Part shown: positions 13,254 through 20,424 of the stretch, in pieces
Layout of the letters: each line of letters begins with the position of its first letter
Position numbering within the stretch: position 1 is the stretch's first letter
Source of the DNA: a virus
IMG/VR virus record: IMGVR_UViG_3300046529_000513
Span: 1-31,085 of that record
Direction: 5' to 3' (one strand)
DNA: 31,085 nucleotides
Program-made: the position numbers and the translations under genes
Notes under the pieces: model-generated
Database searches by the model: none
Told to the model about the DNA's origin: nothing
Seen by the model: the letters and a program-made list of their open reading frames with translations, nothing else

Positions 13254-13552
13254 TATGAGCCCCCATTGGTGGACCTCGAACTACCAGAGTATCCGCCCTG
13301 ACTTCCCGTATAGAAGTTTGTCGAGGGCGAGGGATACACCTGGTCTACCTGGAGCACGTCCTCAATTCCGAGGGCCGTGTCTCTGTATCCGAACCTCGGA
13401 GGGAAAAGAGGCCGGACGACCGGGGGCGGTGCGCTCTGGAGTGCAATCACATCGCCCGGAATGTTGGCTACGCCGAGCGCATCCGTGAGAATCCGCTCAG
13501 GGAGGGAAGCCCACGGATGCGTCCGGTCATATACGGAATCCGCATTCTGCAT
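13253..13552 (-). CDS. Hypothetical protein, 99 aa
   Basis: ATG at 13552 follows the upstream stop by three bases; only a distant GAGG is present, so coupling is likely. The N-terminal half may fold (RTHPWASLPERIL), a Pro-rich segment follows, and the end is Gly/Ser-rich. Codon third positions are less G/C-rich than in the flanking genes. No family is recognised. Confidence 0.62.
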   Translation of the reverse strand: MQNADSVYDRTHPWASLPERILTDALGVANIPGDVIALQSAPPPVVRPLFPPRFGYRDTALGIEDVLQVDQVYPSPSTNFYTGSQGGYSGSSRSTNGGS

Positions 13553-13555
13553 GAT

Positions 13556-15310
13556 TTAGAACAGCCTCGGGTGTGCGGTCGCCCGCAGCGATTCGGCACT
13601 GGCAATGAACTGCTGGGACCGTCCGGCGTTGCCCTGGGCGTGAATGGCCGGGGTGGCAGGCTGCTGGGCCTTCTTGTGCGTCTCGAATTCCTTGTCCTTG
13701 CCCGGGGCCTCCCGGCGCATCTCCACCCACGGCATGGCCTGGGCGGCGGTGGACGGGTAGTCGTACGGCGTATCCAGGTGCTTCTGGACGTGCTGGGCCG
13801 CCATGCGCGTGATCTTGTCGTACTCGGTGTGACCCAGGCCGACCGGCGTGACCTTCGCACCCTCGGGACGCTTGCGGTTGATGACCGACTCGCCGCCCTC
13901 GAACTTGGCCTTTTCGCCGTTCCAGGTGCCGCCCGCGTTCTTGCCCTGCCAGTAGCCCAACTTCTCCGACCCGGCCGTCTTGCGGATGTTCGTCGAACGG
14001 CCGACGTTGACGTTGGGCTGGTTGTGGACCTCCGCCTGCGCCCAGGAGTCCTGCACCGTGGGGTGCTGGCTGGACAGGACGGCCAGGCGACGGGTGTGCG
14101 GGTCGGGGTTGTCCGGGTGGGACAGCGCCATCACGGCGGCCGGGTGCATGTCGCGCATCCGGACCATCCCGGGGCCGCTGTCCGTCGGGCCGCCGTGCGC
14201 CTCGATGTGCGCGGCGTGGGCGGCCGTCATGTGGAAGCGGTCGTCGTGGGTGTTGTGGAAGTCCAGCGGGACGTCGTGCCGGGAGGGCAGGTACTTCTGC
14301 TCCTGGTGCTCGGCCGGGCTCAGGCCGACCGTGTTCCGCTTGGTCTCCAGGTCCTCGTGCCGCTTGCGGCGGACCGCGTCGGTGGCCCGGAAGTCGATCT
14401 CGTCCTTGATCGCCGGGTCCTTGGAGTTGAACGCCAGACCGTTGTGGACGTAGGTGTTGACCTTCGGCGCTCCGGCGGGCGGGTTCAGTTCGTTGTTCGA
14501 CTTGCCTCGGATGCCCTCGATGCCTGACACGCGGTTCGGCCCGGCACGGCGGATGCCGTTCAGGTCGATGCCGGTATTAAGCCCCGGGAACTTCTTCTGG
14601 GTGTCGGTGCCGGTGATGTGCGAGATCGCGGCGGGGTGCAACTCGTTGAACCCGACCTCCCGGCCGATCTGGTGGTCGGGGAGGATGTCCGACGGCTTGG
14701 CGCCGCCCACGGTGTTGTCCTTGGCCAGTTTGGACCGCACGTGCTCCGCCAGCTCGGGCGTGATGTGGGTCTTGGCGTTGGTGTGCGTGGCCTGCGCGAT
14801 GGCACGGACGGCCGCGACCTCGTTGTCCGGGCTGTTGAGCGGGGACATCGAGCCGGAGGACACCGCAGCGTGCCTGAACGGGACGTCGGTGCCCTGGATC
14901 GCCTCGTGGATGTGCCGGTTGTGGTCGACGTACCAGGAGGCTCCAGGGGCCGCCGTCTCGCCCTTCATGCGGGTCGCCGGGTTGGGAGTCATCAGACGCC
15001 CGGCGATGCGCTCAGCGGCCTTGCCACGGGACTCGTTGACGCTCTTGAGGTGCGGCCGTACGGCCTTGTACATGTCGGCCGTCGACTGCGCCTTCTTGCG
15101 CACCGCCTCCGGCTTGCTCGCGTCGCTGGCCGTGGCCTGCGCGTTGTCCTGGTAGGACTTGGCACGCTTGGGGATGGAGCGTATGTGCTCCGAGCGCTTG
15201 GTGTTGGAGCGCTTGTCCTCGGCCGGAGTCAGGTCCTCGTTGAACAGCGGGCGCTTGTTCAGGAAGGACATGGAAGGCCCGGGGGTCTCTTCCTTCTTCG
15301 GTGCTGCCAT
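13556..15310 (-). CDS. Large hypothetical protein, 584 aa
   Basis: ATG at 15310 overlaps the stop of the 37-aa gene (TAATG). The N-terminal 110 residues are basic and helical, followed by a His-rich central region with repeated Asp-His, Glu-x-His and His-Pro-Ala-Ala segments, for example HPAAISH near 227 and HPAAVMAL in the second half. Two similar His-Pro-Ala-Ala blocks suggest an internal duplication. No membrane segment or known enzyme motif is visible. Its style is close to the ParB-like and Ala/Pro-rich proteins of the neighbouring unit, so all could be packaged internal proteins; that is inference. Codons 244-246 carry the CTTAATACC word. Confidence 0.72.
   Translation of the reverse strand: MAAPKKEETPGPSMSFLNKRPLFNEDLTPAEDKRSNTKRSEHIRSIPKRAKSYQDNAQATASDASKPEAVRKKAQSTADMYKAVRPHLKSVNESRGKAAERIAGRLMTPNPATRMKGETAAPGASWYVDHNRHIHEAIQGTDVPFRHAAVSSGSMSPLNSPDNEVAAVRAIAQATHTNAKTHITPELAEHVRSKLAKDNTVGGAKPSDILPDHQIGREVGFNELHPAAISHITGTDTQKKFPGLNTGIDLNGIRRAGPNRVSGIEGIRGKSNNELNPPAGAPKVNTYVHNGLAFNSKDPAIKDEIDFRATDAVRRKRHEDLETKRNTVGLSPAEHQEQKYLPSRHDVPLDFHNTHDDRFHMTAAHAAHIEAHGGPTDSGPGMVRMRDMHPAAVMALSHPDNPDPHTRRLAVLSSQHPTVQDSWAQAEVHNQPNVNVGRSTNIRKTAGSEKLGYWQGKNAGGTWNGEKAKFEGGESVINRKRPEGAKVTPVGLGHTEYDKITRMAAQHVQKHLDTPYDYPSTAAQAMPWVEMRREAPGKDKEFETHKKAQQPATPAIHAQGNAGRSQQFIASAESLRATAHPRLF
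14573..14581 (-). repeat. CTTAATACC word, copy 6
   Basis: Codons 244-246 of the 584-aa protein (Gly-Leu-Asn-Thr-Gly). Confidence 0.9.
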
Positions 15311-15423
15311 TACGACGAACCTGCTCCCTGGGTCTTCTGTGCGTCACGGACGGACTGCACTGGGCTCTTGGGGGTGGCCTTCTTGATCGCCTGGATCTGG
15401 CCCCGGAATTCCTGAGCGCGCAC
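15310..15423 (-). CDS. Very small basic protein, 37 aa, GTG start
   Basis: A short frame ending in TAA at 15310-15312 that overlaps the next start. GTG at 15423 has GGAGG five bases upstream and is preferred; an in-frame GTG at 15429 overlaps the upstream stop as GTGA and would give 39 residues. The peptide is basic and helical (RAQEFRGQIQAIKKATPK). It fills the gap between two coupled genes. Confidence 0.5.
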   Translation of the reverse strand: MRAQEFRGQIQAIKKATPKSPVQSVRDAQKTQGAGSS

Positions 15424-15425
15424 AC

Positions 15426-15983
15426 TCACCTCCACTGGTCGGGCGAGTTGTACGGCGACGCGGACGGCAGCAACTTCTTCATCCGCTGGCTGCGGATCGG
15501 GTCGATGTCGGCCATGACCTCGGAGATGCCGTACTTCTGCTGGAGGGCGCCCATCTCGGCCGGGGACAGCGCAGTGTTCTTGCCGCCGTGGGCCAGGCGC
15601 TCGGTGACGTTCCCGGACTGGGTCCACTTCAGGCCCTGGGACTCGTAGAGGAGACCGGCCTGCGGGTTGACCCCGCCGACGTCCGGCCAGAAGTAGTCGG
15701 AGCGGTCGATGACGTCGCCCTTGTGGACACCGCGCTGATAGCTGCGGTCGGTCAGGCGCTTCTGGACGCCTTCCATGACGCGGTCACGCCGTCTGTCGTT
15801 GATGGTGCCGAGGTAGCCGTCGGGGTACTCGGCTGCCGGGGTGCGGGCACCCATAGCAGCGCGCCGGGCGTCCAGCGGGTCACGGAAGGAGAGGCCGTCT
15901 GTTCCGGCTCCTCCGTTCGCGCGCACTGGAGCGCCCGGCTGTCCGATGGCGTACGGGGTGTTGTACGACCAGTTACTGGACAT
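15426..15983 (-). CDS. Hypothetical protein, 185 aa
   Basis: ATG at 15983 follows AGGCAG six to seven bases upstream. The N-terminus is Gly/Ala-rich, the central part is basic with many Arg and Asp, and the C-terminal half is helical. Aromatic segments such as DYFWPDVGG suggest a folded core. No Cys, no membrane segment and no recognised family. It belongs to the tightly packed run between the SpoVS-like gene and the endolysin. Confidence 0.68.
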   Translation of the reverse strand: MSSNWSYNTPYAIGQPGAPVRANGGAGTDGLSFRDPLDARRAAMGARTPAAEYPDGYLGTINDRRRDRVMEGVQKRLTDRSYQRGVHKGDVIDRSDYFWPDVGGVNPQAGLLYESQGLKWTQSGNVTERLAHGGKNTALSPAEMGALQQKYGISEVMADIDPIRSQRMKKLLPSASPYNSPDQWR

Positions 15984-15994
15984 GGCTGCCTACG

Positions 15995-16333
15995 TCACAT
16001 CCCCTGCCGGTACTGGCGGCGCAGGTAGAAGTCCCGGTTGCCGACGGCGCTCGGGACGGTCACGACGTTGCGCTGGACCACACCGGCCTCGGCCGCGTTG
16101 GCGGCGTAGAGGGTCGCGGTCGGCCGCAGGGAGGCGCCGTTGCGCTCCAGGATGTTGGGGCGGTGCTGGGCCGTAGCGGACTCAAGGAAGCCACCCTTGG
16201 CCTGGTTCTTCTTCGGCACGGACCGGCCCTTGATCGGCTTGGCCACGTTGGCGAGCCGGGAGGCGTCGGTGCCCATGGTCGGACGCAGCGACGGATTGTC
16301 CGTCGTCACGATGTCGCTCTTCTTCTTCGCCAC
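15995..16333 (-). CDS. Hypothetical basic protein, 112 aa, GTG start
   Basis: GTG at 16333 has AAGGAG seven bases upstream. The protein begins AKKKSD and stays basic throughout, with a Lys-rich central part and an Arg-rich C-terminus (YLRRQYRQ). It has no Cys. The family is not recognised; nucleic-acid binding or virion-internal location is possible. Confidence 0.66.
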   Translation of the reverse strand: MAKKKSDIVTTDNPSLRPTMGTDASRLANVAKPIKGRSVPKKNQAKGGFLESATAQHRPNILERNGASLRPTATLYAANAAEAGVVQRNVVTVPSAVGNRDFYLRRQYRQGM

Positions 16334-16343
16334 TGCTGGCTCC

Positions 16344-16622
16344 TTAGCCGCCGATGGTTCGGTAGGGGTTCTTGTCAATCCACAGCCGCTTGTCGTACGT
16401 CTGCGACGACGCACCGTTTGCCGACGGCGCGAAGCCACCGCCAATACGCTTGCGGTCGTAGTCCTCCGAGCCGAGGCCATTGGCGGAGCCGCGAACCTGG
16501 GTTTCGTCGAAGACAGACGTGGGCTGGAAACGCGCGACCGGCTGAAGATTTAGCGAGGGATACTTTGTCTCCATTGCGCCGGTCGAAAACGAGCCGTTGC
16601 GCCCGTCCGAAACACCATTCAT
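16344..16622 (-). CDS. Hypothetical protein, 92 aa
   Basis: ATG at 16622 follows GGAGG four bases upstream. The protein is Gly/Ser-rich and polar with scattered aromatic residues, and is probably extended in its first 40 residues. It contains Leu-Asn-Leu but not the CTTAATACC word. No family is recognised. It lies 56 bases downstream of the SpoVS-like gene. Confidence 0.64.
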   Translation of the reverse strand: MNGVSDGRNGSFSTGAMETKYPSLNLQPVARFQPTSVFDETQVRGSANGLGSEDYDRKRIGGGFAPSANGASSQTYDKRLWIDKNPYRTIGG

Positions 16623-16678
16623 TACGCCTCCACTGGATCAAACCAAGTGTAAAGACGGAAAGGCAGCGGATTAGAACC

Positions 16679-16978
16679 TCAGTGGACGAGGATCCGCAGC
16701 AGCAGGGCGGAGATATCTCCGGCGTCCTGTGTGGTGACCGTCGTGAATCCGGGTCGGCAGTCGAGCACGATTCCCCGGGGCGCCACGAAACTGTTGGCGA
16801 TGGCGATGGCCTTCATGGACTGGTTTACCGCTCCGGCTCCGATGGCCCGCAGCGTGACCCGCTTACCGTCGTAGACGGCGTGGGAAATGGCGCTGGCCAG
16901 GCTGGCGGCAGAAGACGAACTCTTGACGCGCAGGATGGCCTCGTTACTGGCCCCCTGGTCGTCGTACTGAACTCCCAT
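16679..16978 (-). CDS. SpoVS-family protein, 99 aa
   Basis: Residues 13-83 match SpoVS: a strand ILRVKSSSSAASLAS, then the hallmark IGAGAVNQSMKAIAIAN and a closing FVAPRGI, strand, and Thr-rich end. SpoVS has an Alba-like fold and binds nucleic acid; in Bacillus it affects sporulation and septation. ATG at 16978 has AGGAG eight bases upstream. A strong terminator (17053-17086) isolates it from the endonuclease VII gene, so it may have its own promoter in 16979-17052, where I see only weak boxes. Bacterial SpoVS is about 86 residues; the extra 13 here are mainly N-terminal. A role in altering host development is inference. Confidence 0.82.
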   Translation of the reverse strand: MGVQYDDQGASNEAILRVKSSSSAASLASAISHAVYDGKRVTLRAIGAGAVNQSMKAIAIANSFVAPRGIVLDCRPGFTTVTTQDAGDISALLLRILVH

Positions 16979-17052
16979 TGGTGACTCCTGTGTGTCCGAT
17001 TCTGATCACAATTCGAGAATACGGAGACGCAGGAATCTTGTGTTAATGACAA

Positions 17053-17086
17053 CAGGCCCCAGGGCGTCGTCTACACCTGGGGCCTG
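17053..17086 (-). terminator. Intrinsic terminator after the HNH gene
   Basis: Perfect 11-bp arms CAGGCCCCAGG and CCTGGGGCCTG with a 12-base loop, 16 bases after the stop at 17102. On the minus strand it is followed by TTGTCATTAA. It marks the end of the replication and nucleotide-metabolism unit. Confidence 0.85.
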
Positions 17087-17101
17087 CTGCGTGCGGAGTT
17101 G

Positions 17102-17509
17102 CTATTCAGTTGCGTACCAGCGGCCGAGTTCCTGCGCTGGTGGCTTTTCGAGGTAGACCTTGGCCCGGGAGAAGAACTCCGGATCGTCCCGTGCGTGGCC
17201 CAGAATGTCGTTGCACGGTCTGCACAGCAGGCCCCTCACGAGCAGCGTCTTGTGATCATGATCGACCGACAGGCGCCGGGTCGCCCCGGTGGCCCGGGTG
17301 CAGATGGCGCACTTCCCGCCCTGGGCCTCGTACAGGGTGGCGTAGTCACCTTCGCCGAGTCCGTACGTGGCCTGGACGCGCTTCTCGTGGGCGGCCCGGC
17401 TGCGCCGCTTCTTCTCCTCGCGCCAGTGCGTGGCGCACCGTGGCCCGGGATTGGGCGCTGGGCGTTTGCTCCCGGGCTCACAGTCCTTGCAGATCTTCGG
17501 GGCGGTCAC
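17102..17509 (-). CDS. Endonuclease VII-type HNH nuclease, 135 aa
   Basis: Zinc ligands Cys67, Cys70, Cys96 and Cys99 flank LSVDHDHKT at 80-88, with Asn100 following: the recombination endonuclease VII fold, in which DHDH carries the catalytic His and metal ligand. T4 endonuclease VII resolves branched DNA before packaging. A second Cys/His set (C7, C10, C25, H28) could bind another zinc. The length is close to that of other actinophage relatives and shorter than T4 gp49, which has an added dimerisation part. GTG at 17509 overlaps the upstream stop as GTGA. A homing-type HNH is the alternative, less likely because the gene is fully integrated in the operon. Confidence 0.83.
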   Translation of the reverse strand: MTAPKICKDCEPGSKRPAPNPGPRCATHWREEKKRRSRAAHEKRVQATYGLGEGDYATLYEAQGGKCAICTRATGATRRLSVDHDHKTLLVRGLLCRPCNDILGHARDDPEFFSRAKVYLEKPPAQELGRWYATE

Positions 17510-18108
17510 GCGAGGCGAAGGATCTCGCGGACCTTGGTATTAAGGTCCTCGATCGTCCCGTCGTTGACGATCGCGGCGTCGAACCACTCGGGCGGCAGTC
17601 CCTTGTCGGACTTGTGGTCGTTGACGGGACCGTATCCGGGCCGGTCGATCTTGATGAGCGTACCGAGGCGGGAGTCGATGGCGTGGTGCTCGTTGACGAA
17701 GCGGACGTCGGTGAAGACGTACTTCTTGCCCTCCTCCAACTTCTTGAACACCGAGTCGACCCACACGTTCTGGTCGATCATTTCCCGGCCGACCTCGGTG
17801 CCGAGGACCTGGAGCATCCGGCGGATCTCCTCGTACTGGCGCTTGGCCTCGTCCCAGCCGTGTCGGTCCACCAGGTCCTGGACTCGCTGGTCCTCGCCGT
17901 AGGGGTGGAAGAGGATGACCGGGTTGAGGACGTACAGGGCCTCGCGCAGGACGTCGGCGAAGGCGACGCGGGTGTAGCCGTACTGGGCCAGGATCTCGGC
18001 GACGGTGTCCTTACCGGCCCCGGCGAAGCCGTGGAGGCCGATGTACTGCGGGAGCCAGGACTCGATGATCTCGGTGTCGTGGTCGACGGGTGCGGTGGCG
18101 GCGTTCAC
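17506..18108 (-). CDS. Deoxynucleoside monophosphate kinase, 200 aa
   Basis: GFAGAGKDT at 27-35 is a P-loop, followed by the helix, AFADVLRE and FTDVRFVNE segments typical of phage dNMP kinases (T4 gp1 type), which phosphorylate dNMPs to dNDPs using ATP. GTG at 18108 overlaps the upstream stop as GTGA; a longer in-frame start has no ribosome site. The gene lies with ThyX and the class II reductase in the window and so fits dNTP supply. Codons 189-191 near the C-terminus carry the CTTAATACC word. Dephospho-CoA kinase-like proteins share this loop and are an alternative. Confidence 0.82.
   Translation of the reverse strand: MNAATAPVDHDTEIIESWLPQYIGLHGFAGAGKDTVAEILAQYGYTRVAFADVLREALYVLNPVILFHPYGEDQRVQDLVDRHGWDEAKRQYEEIRRMLQVLGTEVGREMIDQNVWVDSVFKKLEEGKKYVFTDVRFVNEHHAIDSRLGTLIKIDRPGYGPVNDHKSDKGLPPEWFDAAIVNDGTIEDLNTKVREILRLA
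17536..17544 (-). repeat. CTTAATACC word, copy 7
   Basis: Codons 189-191 of the dNMP kinase, near the C-terminus, followed by AAGG. Confidence 0.9.
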
Positions 18109-18470
18109 TTGTCTGCTCCGGGGGTCTTGGTGGTGAGGCTCTTCTTGATGTGGTCGGCGACGAGGGGGATATCCCACAGGGCCCGGCGGGCCTGGACGAC
18201 CGACTCGTTGCGCTTGGCCTCCAGGCGCTGGAGGGTGTTGAACTGGCCGTTCCAGCGGCCGGTCATCCAGTCGGTCTGCGCGAGCAGCGGGGTGACCGTC
18301 TCGACGAGCCGCAGGGCCTGCTTCTCGGTCTTGCGGAGCCGGTTGCGCTCCATGGCGAGTTCGTCGATCTTGCGGTCGAGTTGGGTGCGGAGGTTGATCA
18401 GGGCCCAGGCCATGAACATGAGGATGCCGACCCAGCCGACGATGACGGCGATGAGGAGGATGGTGTTCAT
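18105..18470 (-). CDS. Membrane-anchored coiled-coil protein, 121 aa
   Basis: ATG at 18470 overlaps the upstream stop (ATGA). One hydrophobic segment (about residues 3-26) is followed by a charged, heptad-like helix from 28 to 60. It has no Cys and ends in a Lys-rich segment. Such single-span coiled-coil proteins can be spanins, holin partners or membrane anchors for replication; actinobacteria lack a classical outer membrane, so a spanin is unlikely. Function unknown. Confidence 0.64.
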   Translation of the reverse strand: MNTILLIAVIVGWVGILMFMAWALINLRTQLDRKIDELAMERNRLRKTEKQALRLVETVTPLLAQTDWMTGRWNGQFNTLQRLEAKRNESVVQARRALWDIPLVADHIKKSLTTKTPGADK

Positions 18471-18628
18471 CGGTGCATCAGGCACCGGGCGGGCGTGTCT
18501 CCAGCGGTGGCGAACTTCCACATGCCGCACGGGGCGGACGTCCAGGACCAGATGGACAGGCTGATCAGGAGGGCCAGGAGGGTGAGGGCCACGATGGTCG
18601 TGGGGCGGTCGTCGTTTCGTCTGCTCAT
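18467..18628 (-). CDS. Small single-span membrane protein, 53 aa
   Basis: ATG at 18628 and the stop both overlap neighbours as ATGA. A basic N-terminus (MSRRNDDRP) precedes a hydrophobic segment at about 11-29, and two Cys (34 and 49) follow. It lies directly before the 121-aa membrane protein, so the two may form a complex; that is inference. Confidence 0.6.
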   Translation of the reverse strand: MSRRNDDRPTTIVALTLLALLISLSIWSWTSAPCGMWKFATAGDTPARCLMHR

Positions 18629-19332
18629 GGTGCGACCCTTCCGTTGTCGGCGAATGCCTGGTAGGTGAGCGGGAAGTGCTCGCCGAACGCGATCTCCATG
18701 TCCACCGCGACCTGCTCGATCTCCTGCTGGGGGAAGGAGGGGAACGTGGAGTGTTCGGCCTTGGTTCGCAGGCTCAGGAAGTGCATGAGGCTGCGCGGGT
18801 TGCAGGTGGCGTAGAAGGAGGTGAAGGTGCCGACCGGCAAGACGCTGCGGGCGACTTCCTTGGCCACACCGTCGGCGAGCATCAGGCGGTAGGCGGACCA
18901 TGCGGCGCTGTAGGCCAGGGTGTGCTGCCAGCGGGTGCTGGCGTACTGGTCCTGGGTGCCCTGGACGAAGGTGTACTCCCCCGCCTTGCCCTGCTGCACG
19001 AGCGGCCGGTCGCGGTCGGGCATGTAGAAGACGGGCTCCAACTCCCGGTATCTTCCGCTGGATTCGTTGTAACTCCAGCCAGCCCTGTGCCTCATGAACT
19101 CCCGGGCGACGAAGATCGGGGCCTCGATCATGAAGGACATCTGGCCGTGCTCGAAGGGGCTGCCGTGGCGGCCCTTCATCAGGTACCGGATGAGTCCGGC
19201 GGCCTCCTCGGTCCCCGCTGCTGCGGAGCCGACGGTGGAGACGCGGGCGGCCTGGCAGATCTTCGCGTCGGACCCGGCGATGTTGTCGGTGTCGAGGACG
19301 GCGGAGACGGTGGATCGGTAGGTGACGCTCAC
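18625..19332 (-). CDS. thyX: Flavin-dependent thymidylate synthase ThyX, 235 aa
   Basis: RHRAGWSYNESSGRY at 81-95 matches the ThyX signature RHRxxSxNExSxRY in its key residues (R81, H82, R83, S87, N89, E90, S92, R94, Y95). ThyX methylates dUMP to dTMP with methylene-tetrahydrofolate and FAD, as a homotetramer. The length fits the family. GTG at 19332 overlaps the upstream stop as GTGA. With the class II reductase and the dNMP kinase it makes a compact dTTP-supply set. No CTTAATACC word occurs in this gene. Confidence 0.95.
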   Translation of the reverse strand: MSVTYRSTVSAVLDTDNIAGSDAKICQAARVSTVGSAAAGTEEAAGLIRYLMKGRHGSPFEHGQMSFMIEAPIFVAREFMRHRAGWSYNESSGRYRELEPVFYMPDRDRPLVQQGKAGEYTFVQGTQDQYASTRWQHTLAYSAAWSAYRLMLADGVAKEVARSVLPVGTFTSFYATCNPRSLMHFLSLRTKAEHSTFPSFPQQEIEQVAVDMEIAFGEHFPLTYQAFADNGRVAP

Positions 19333-19991
19333 TTGGCGGCCACCGTGGACTTGGGCTGCTCGTCGTGCTTGAGGGTGGCCTTGAAGTAGGTCCCGGCCGC
19401 GTCGTGGAAGACGACGACTCCCTCGGGGTCCATGAAGCCGGGGGCGATGAAGGAGCCCTCGGACTCCAAGGTATTAAGCGCCTCTTCGACCGCGTAGTTC
19501 AGGTGCTTGCCGTCGATGACGGAGATGACCGGGACGACGGTGACCGCTTCCGGCGCGGGCTGCGCCTTGGGGAAGGTCTGGAGGAACTTCTCGGTGATCT
19601 CGGGGTCGCGCGGGTCGTACCACTTGGCGACGTTGAAGAGGGCGAAGCGCTTCTCGTCGAGGCCGTATCCGGCGTTGATGCCCTTGCCGAACCACTCGCC
19701 GTGGTGCTTGCCCTCGCCGAGGTTGACCAGGGACTGGGCGTTGTCCCAGACGAAGCGGGCGAAGCCGAAATTGTCGTCGTCGGGGGTGAGCCACCTGTTG
19801 CGGCTGCCCGCCCGGAGGACGTAGTGCTCGCCGTTGTGGATGACGACGACGCCGACTCCCTCGGGGTCGTTGAAGTCGTCGACCTTGGTGACCTCGATGA
19901 GTCCGTTCGAGCCGTGGATCTTCTCGGTGATCACGATGCGGCGGTGCAGGCGCGGGATCGGGCGGAACTTCGGGTACGCGATGACGGTCAT
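19329..19991 (-). CDS. ATP-dependent RNA ligase, 220 aa
   Basis: TEKIHGSNG at 22-30 is nucleotidyltransferase motif I (KxxG, with Lys24 as the AMP acceptor). GEWFGKGIN fits motif III, DPEGVVV near 188-194 motif IV, and FKATLK at 203-208 motif V. The order and short length resemble Rnl2-like phage RNA ligases. These repair nicked tRNA or other RNA after host cleavage. ATG at 19991 follows AAGGGG at some distance. No polynucleotide kinase or tRNA is in the window. Codons 172-174 carry the CTTAATACC word, between motifs III and IV. A DNA ligase is the less likely alternative, as there is no OB-fold domain. Confidence 0.8.
   Translation of the reverse strand: MTVIAYPKFRPIPRLHRRIVITEKIHGSNGLIEVTKVDDFNDPEGVGVVVIHNGEHYVLRAGSRNRWLTPDDDNFGFARFVWDNAQSLVNLGEGKHHGEWFGKGINAGYGLDEKRFALFNVAKWYDPRDPEITEKFLQTFPKAQPAPEAVTVVPVISVIDGKHLNYAVEEALNTLESEGSFIAPGFMDPEGVVVFHDAAGTYFKATLKHDEQPKSTVAAK
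19470..19478 (-). repeat. CTTAATACC word, copy 8
   Basis: Codons 172-174 of the RNA ligase, followed by TTGG. Confidence 0.9.
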
Positions 19992-19998
19992 GTGGTGG

Positions 19999-20424
19999 TC
20001 AGTCCCCTTCGTAGGACGAGTAAGCGCTGAGTGGTACTGCGAAGCGGGGTCCGTCGGGGGTCTCAACCTCTCCCCCGGCGGCGAGTGCTTCCTTCTTGGA
20101 GATACGAAACACCATCTCCCGACGGTTGTCAACGTACTCCAGCCAATCCGTTGACAACCTGATTAGGGGAATCTCGTAATCCAGGTCGTAGAGGACGTAG
20201 CCCTCCCACCGGACGGACTGCTCCGAGACCCCCACGTGCTGGTACAGCCGCAGCAGCCAGTCGAACTGACCCACCCTGAAGACATGCTCCCCCTGCCGCA
20301 GGAAGACAGGGTCACGGTGGTTGGACAGGCACGTGCGGGGCGCCCCGGCCCGGAAGGAGGGTCGCCACTCCCACGGCGGCCGGGGCTGCTCCATGCGCGT
20401 CACCTTGCGGCGTACGGTCCTCAC
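19999..20424 (-). CDS. Hypothetical protein, 141 aa
   Basis: GTG at 20424 overlaps the upstream stop as GTGA; an internal ATG at 20392 is a possible shorter start. The N-terminus is basic and Pro/Trp-rich. A strand-rich middle (EGYVLYDLDYEIPLIRL) and a Phe/Arg helical part (MVFRISKKEAL) follow. It has one Cys. The family is not recognised. It lies between the RNA ligase and the 169-aa gene, in the replication and repair unit. Confidence 0.68.
   Translation of the reverse strand: MRTVRRKVTRMEQPRPPWEWRPSFRAGAPRTCLSNHRDPVFLRQGEHVFRVGQFDWLLRLYQHVGVSEQSVRWEGYVLYDLDYEIPLIRLSTDWLEYVDNRREMVFRISKKEALAAGGEVETPDGPRFAVPLSAYSSYEGD

Noticed and set aside
17102-17509. Homing HNH endonuclease inside a mobile intron
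   Set aside because: The Cys spacing and DHDH motif fit endonuclease VII, and the gene is coupled by GTGA overlap with no interrupted neighbour.
20124-20161. TTGACA on both strands near 20.13-20.16 kb
   Set aside because: Inside the coding region of the 141-aa gene, with no matching -10 or leader on either strand.
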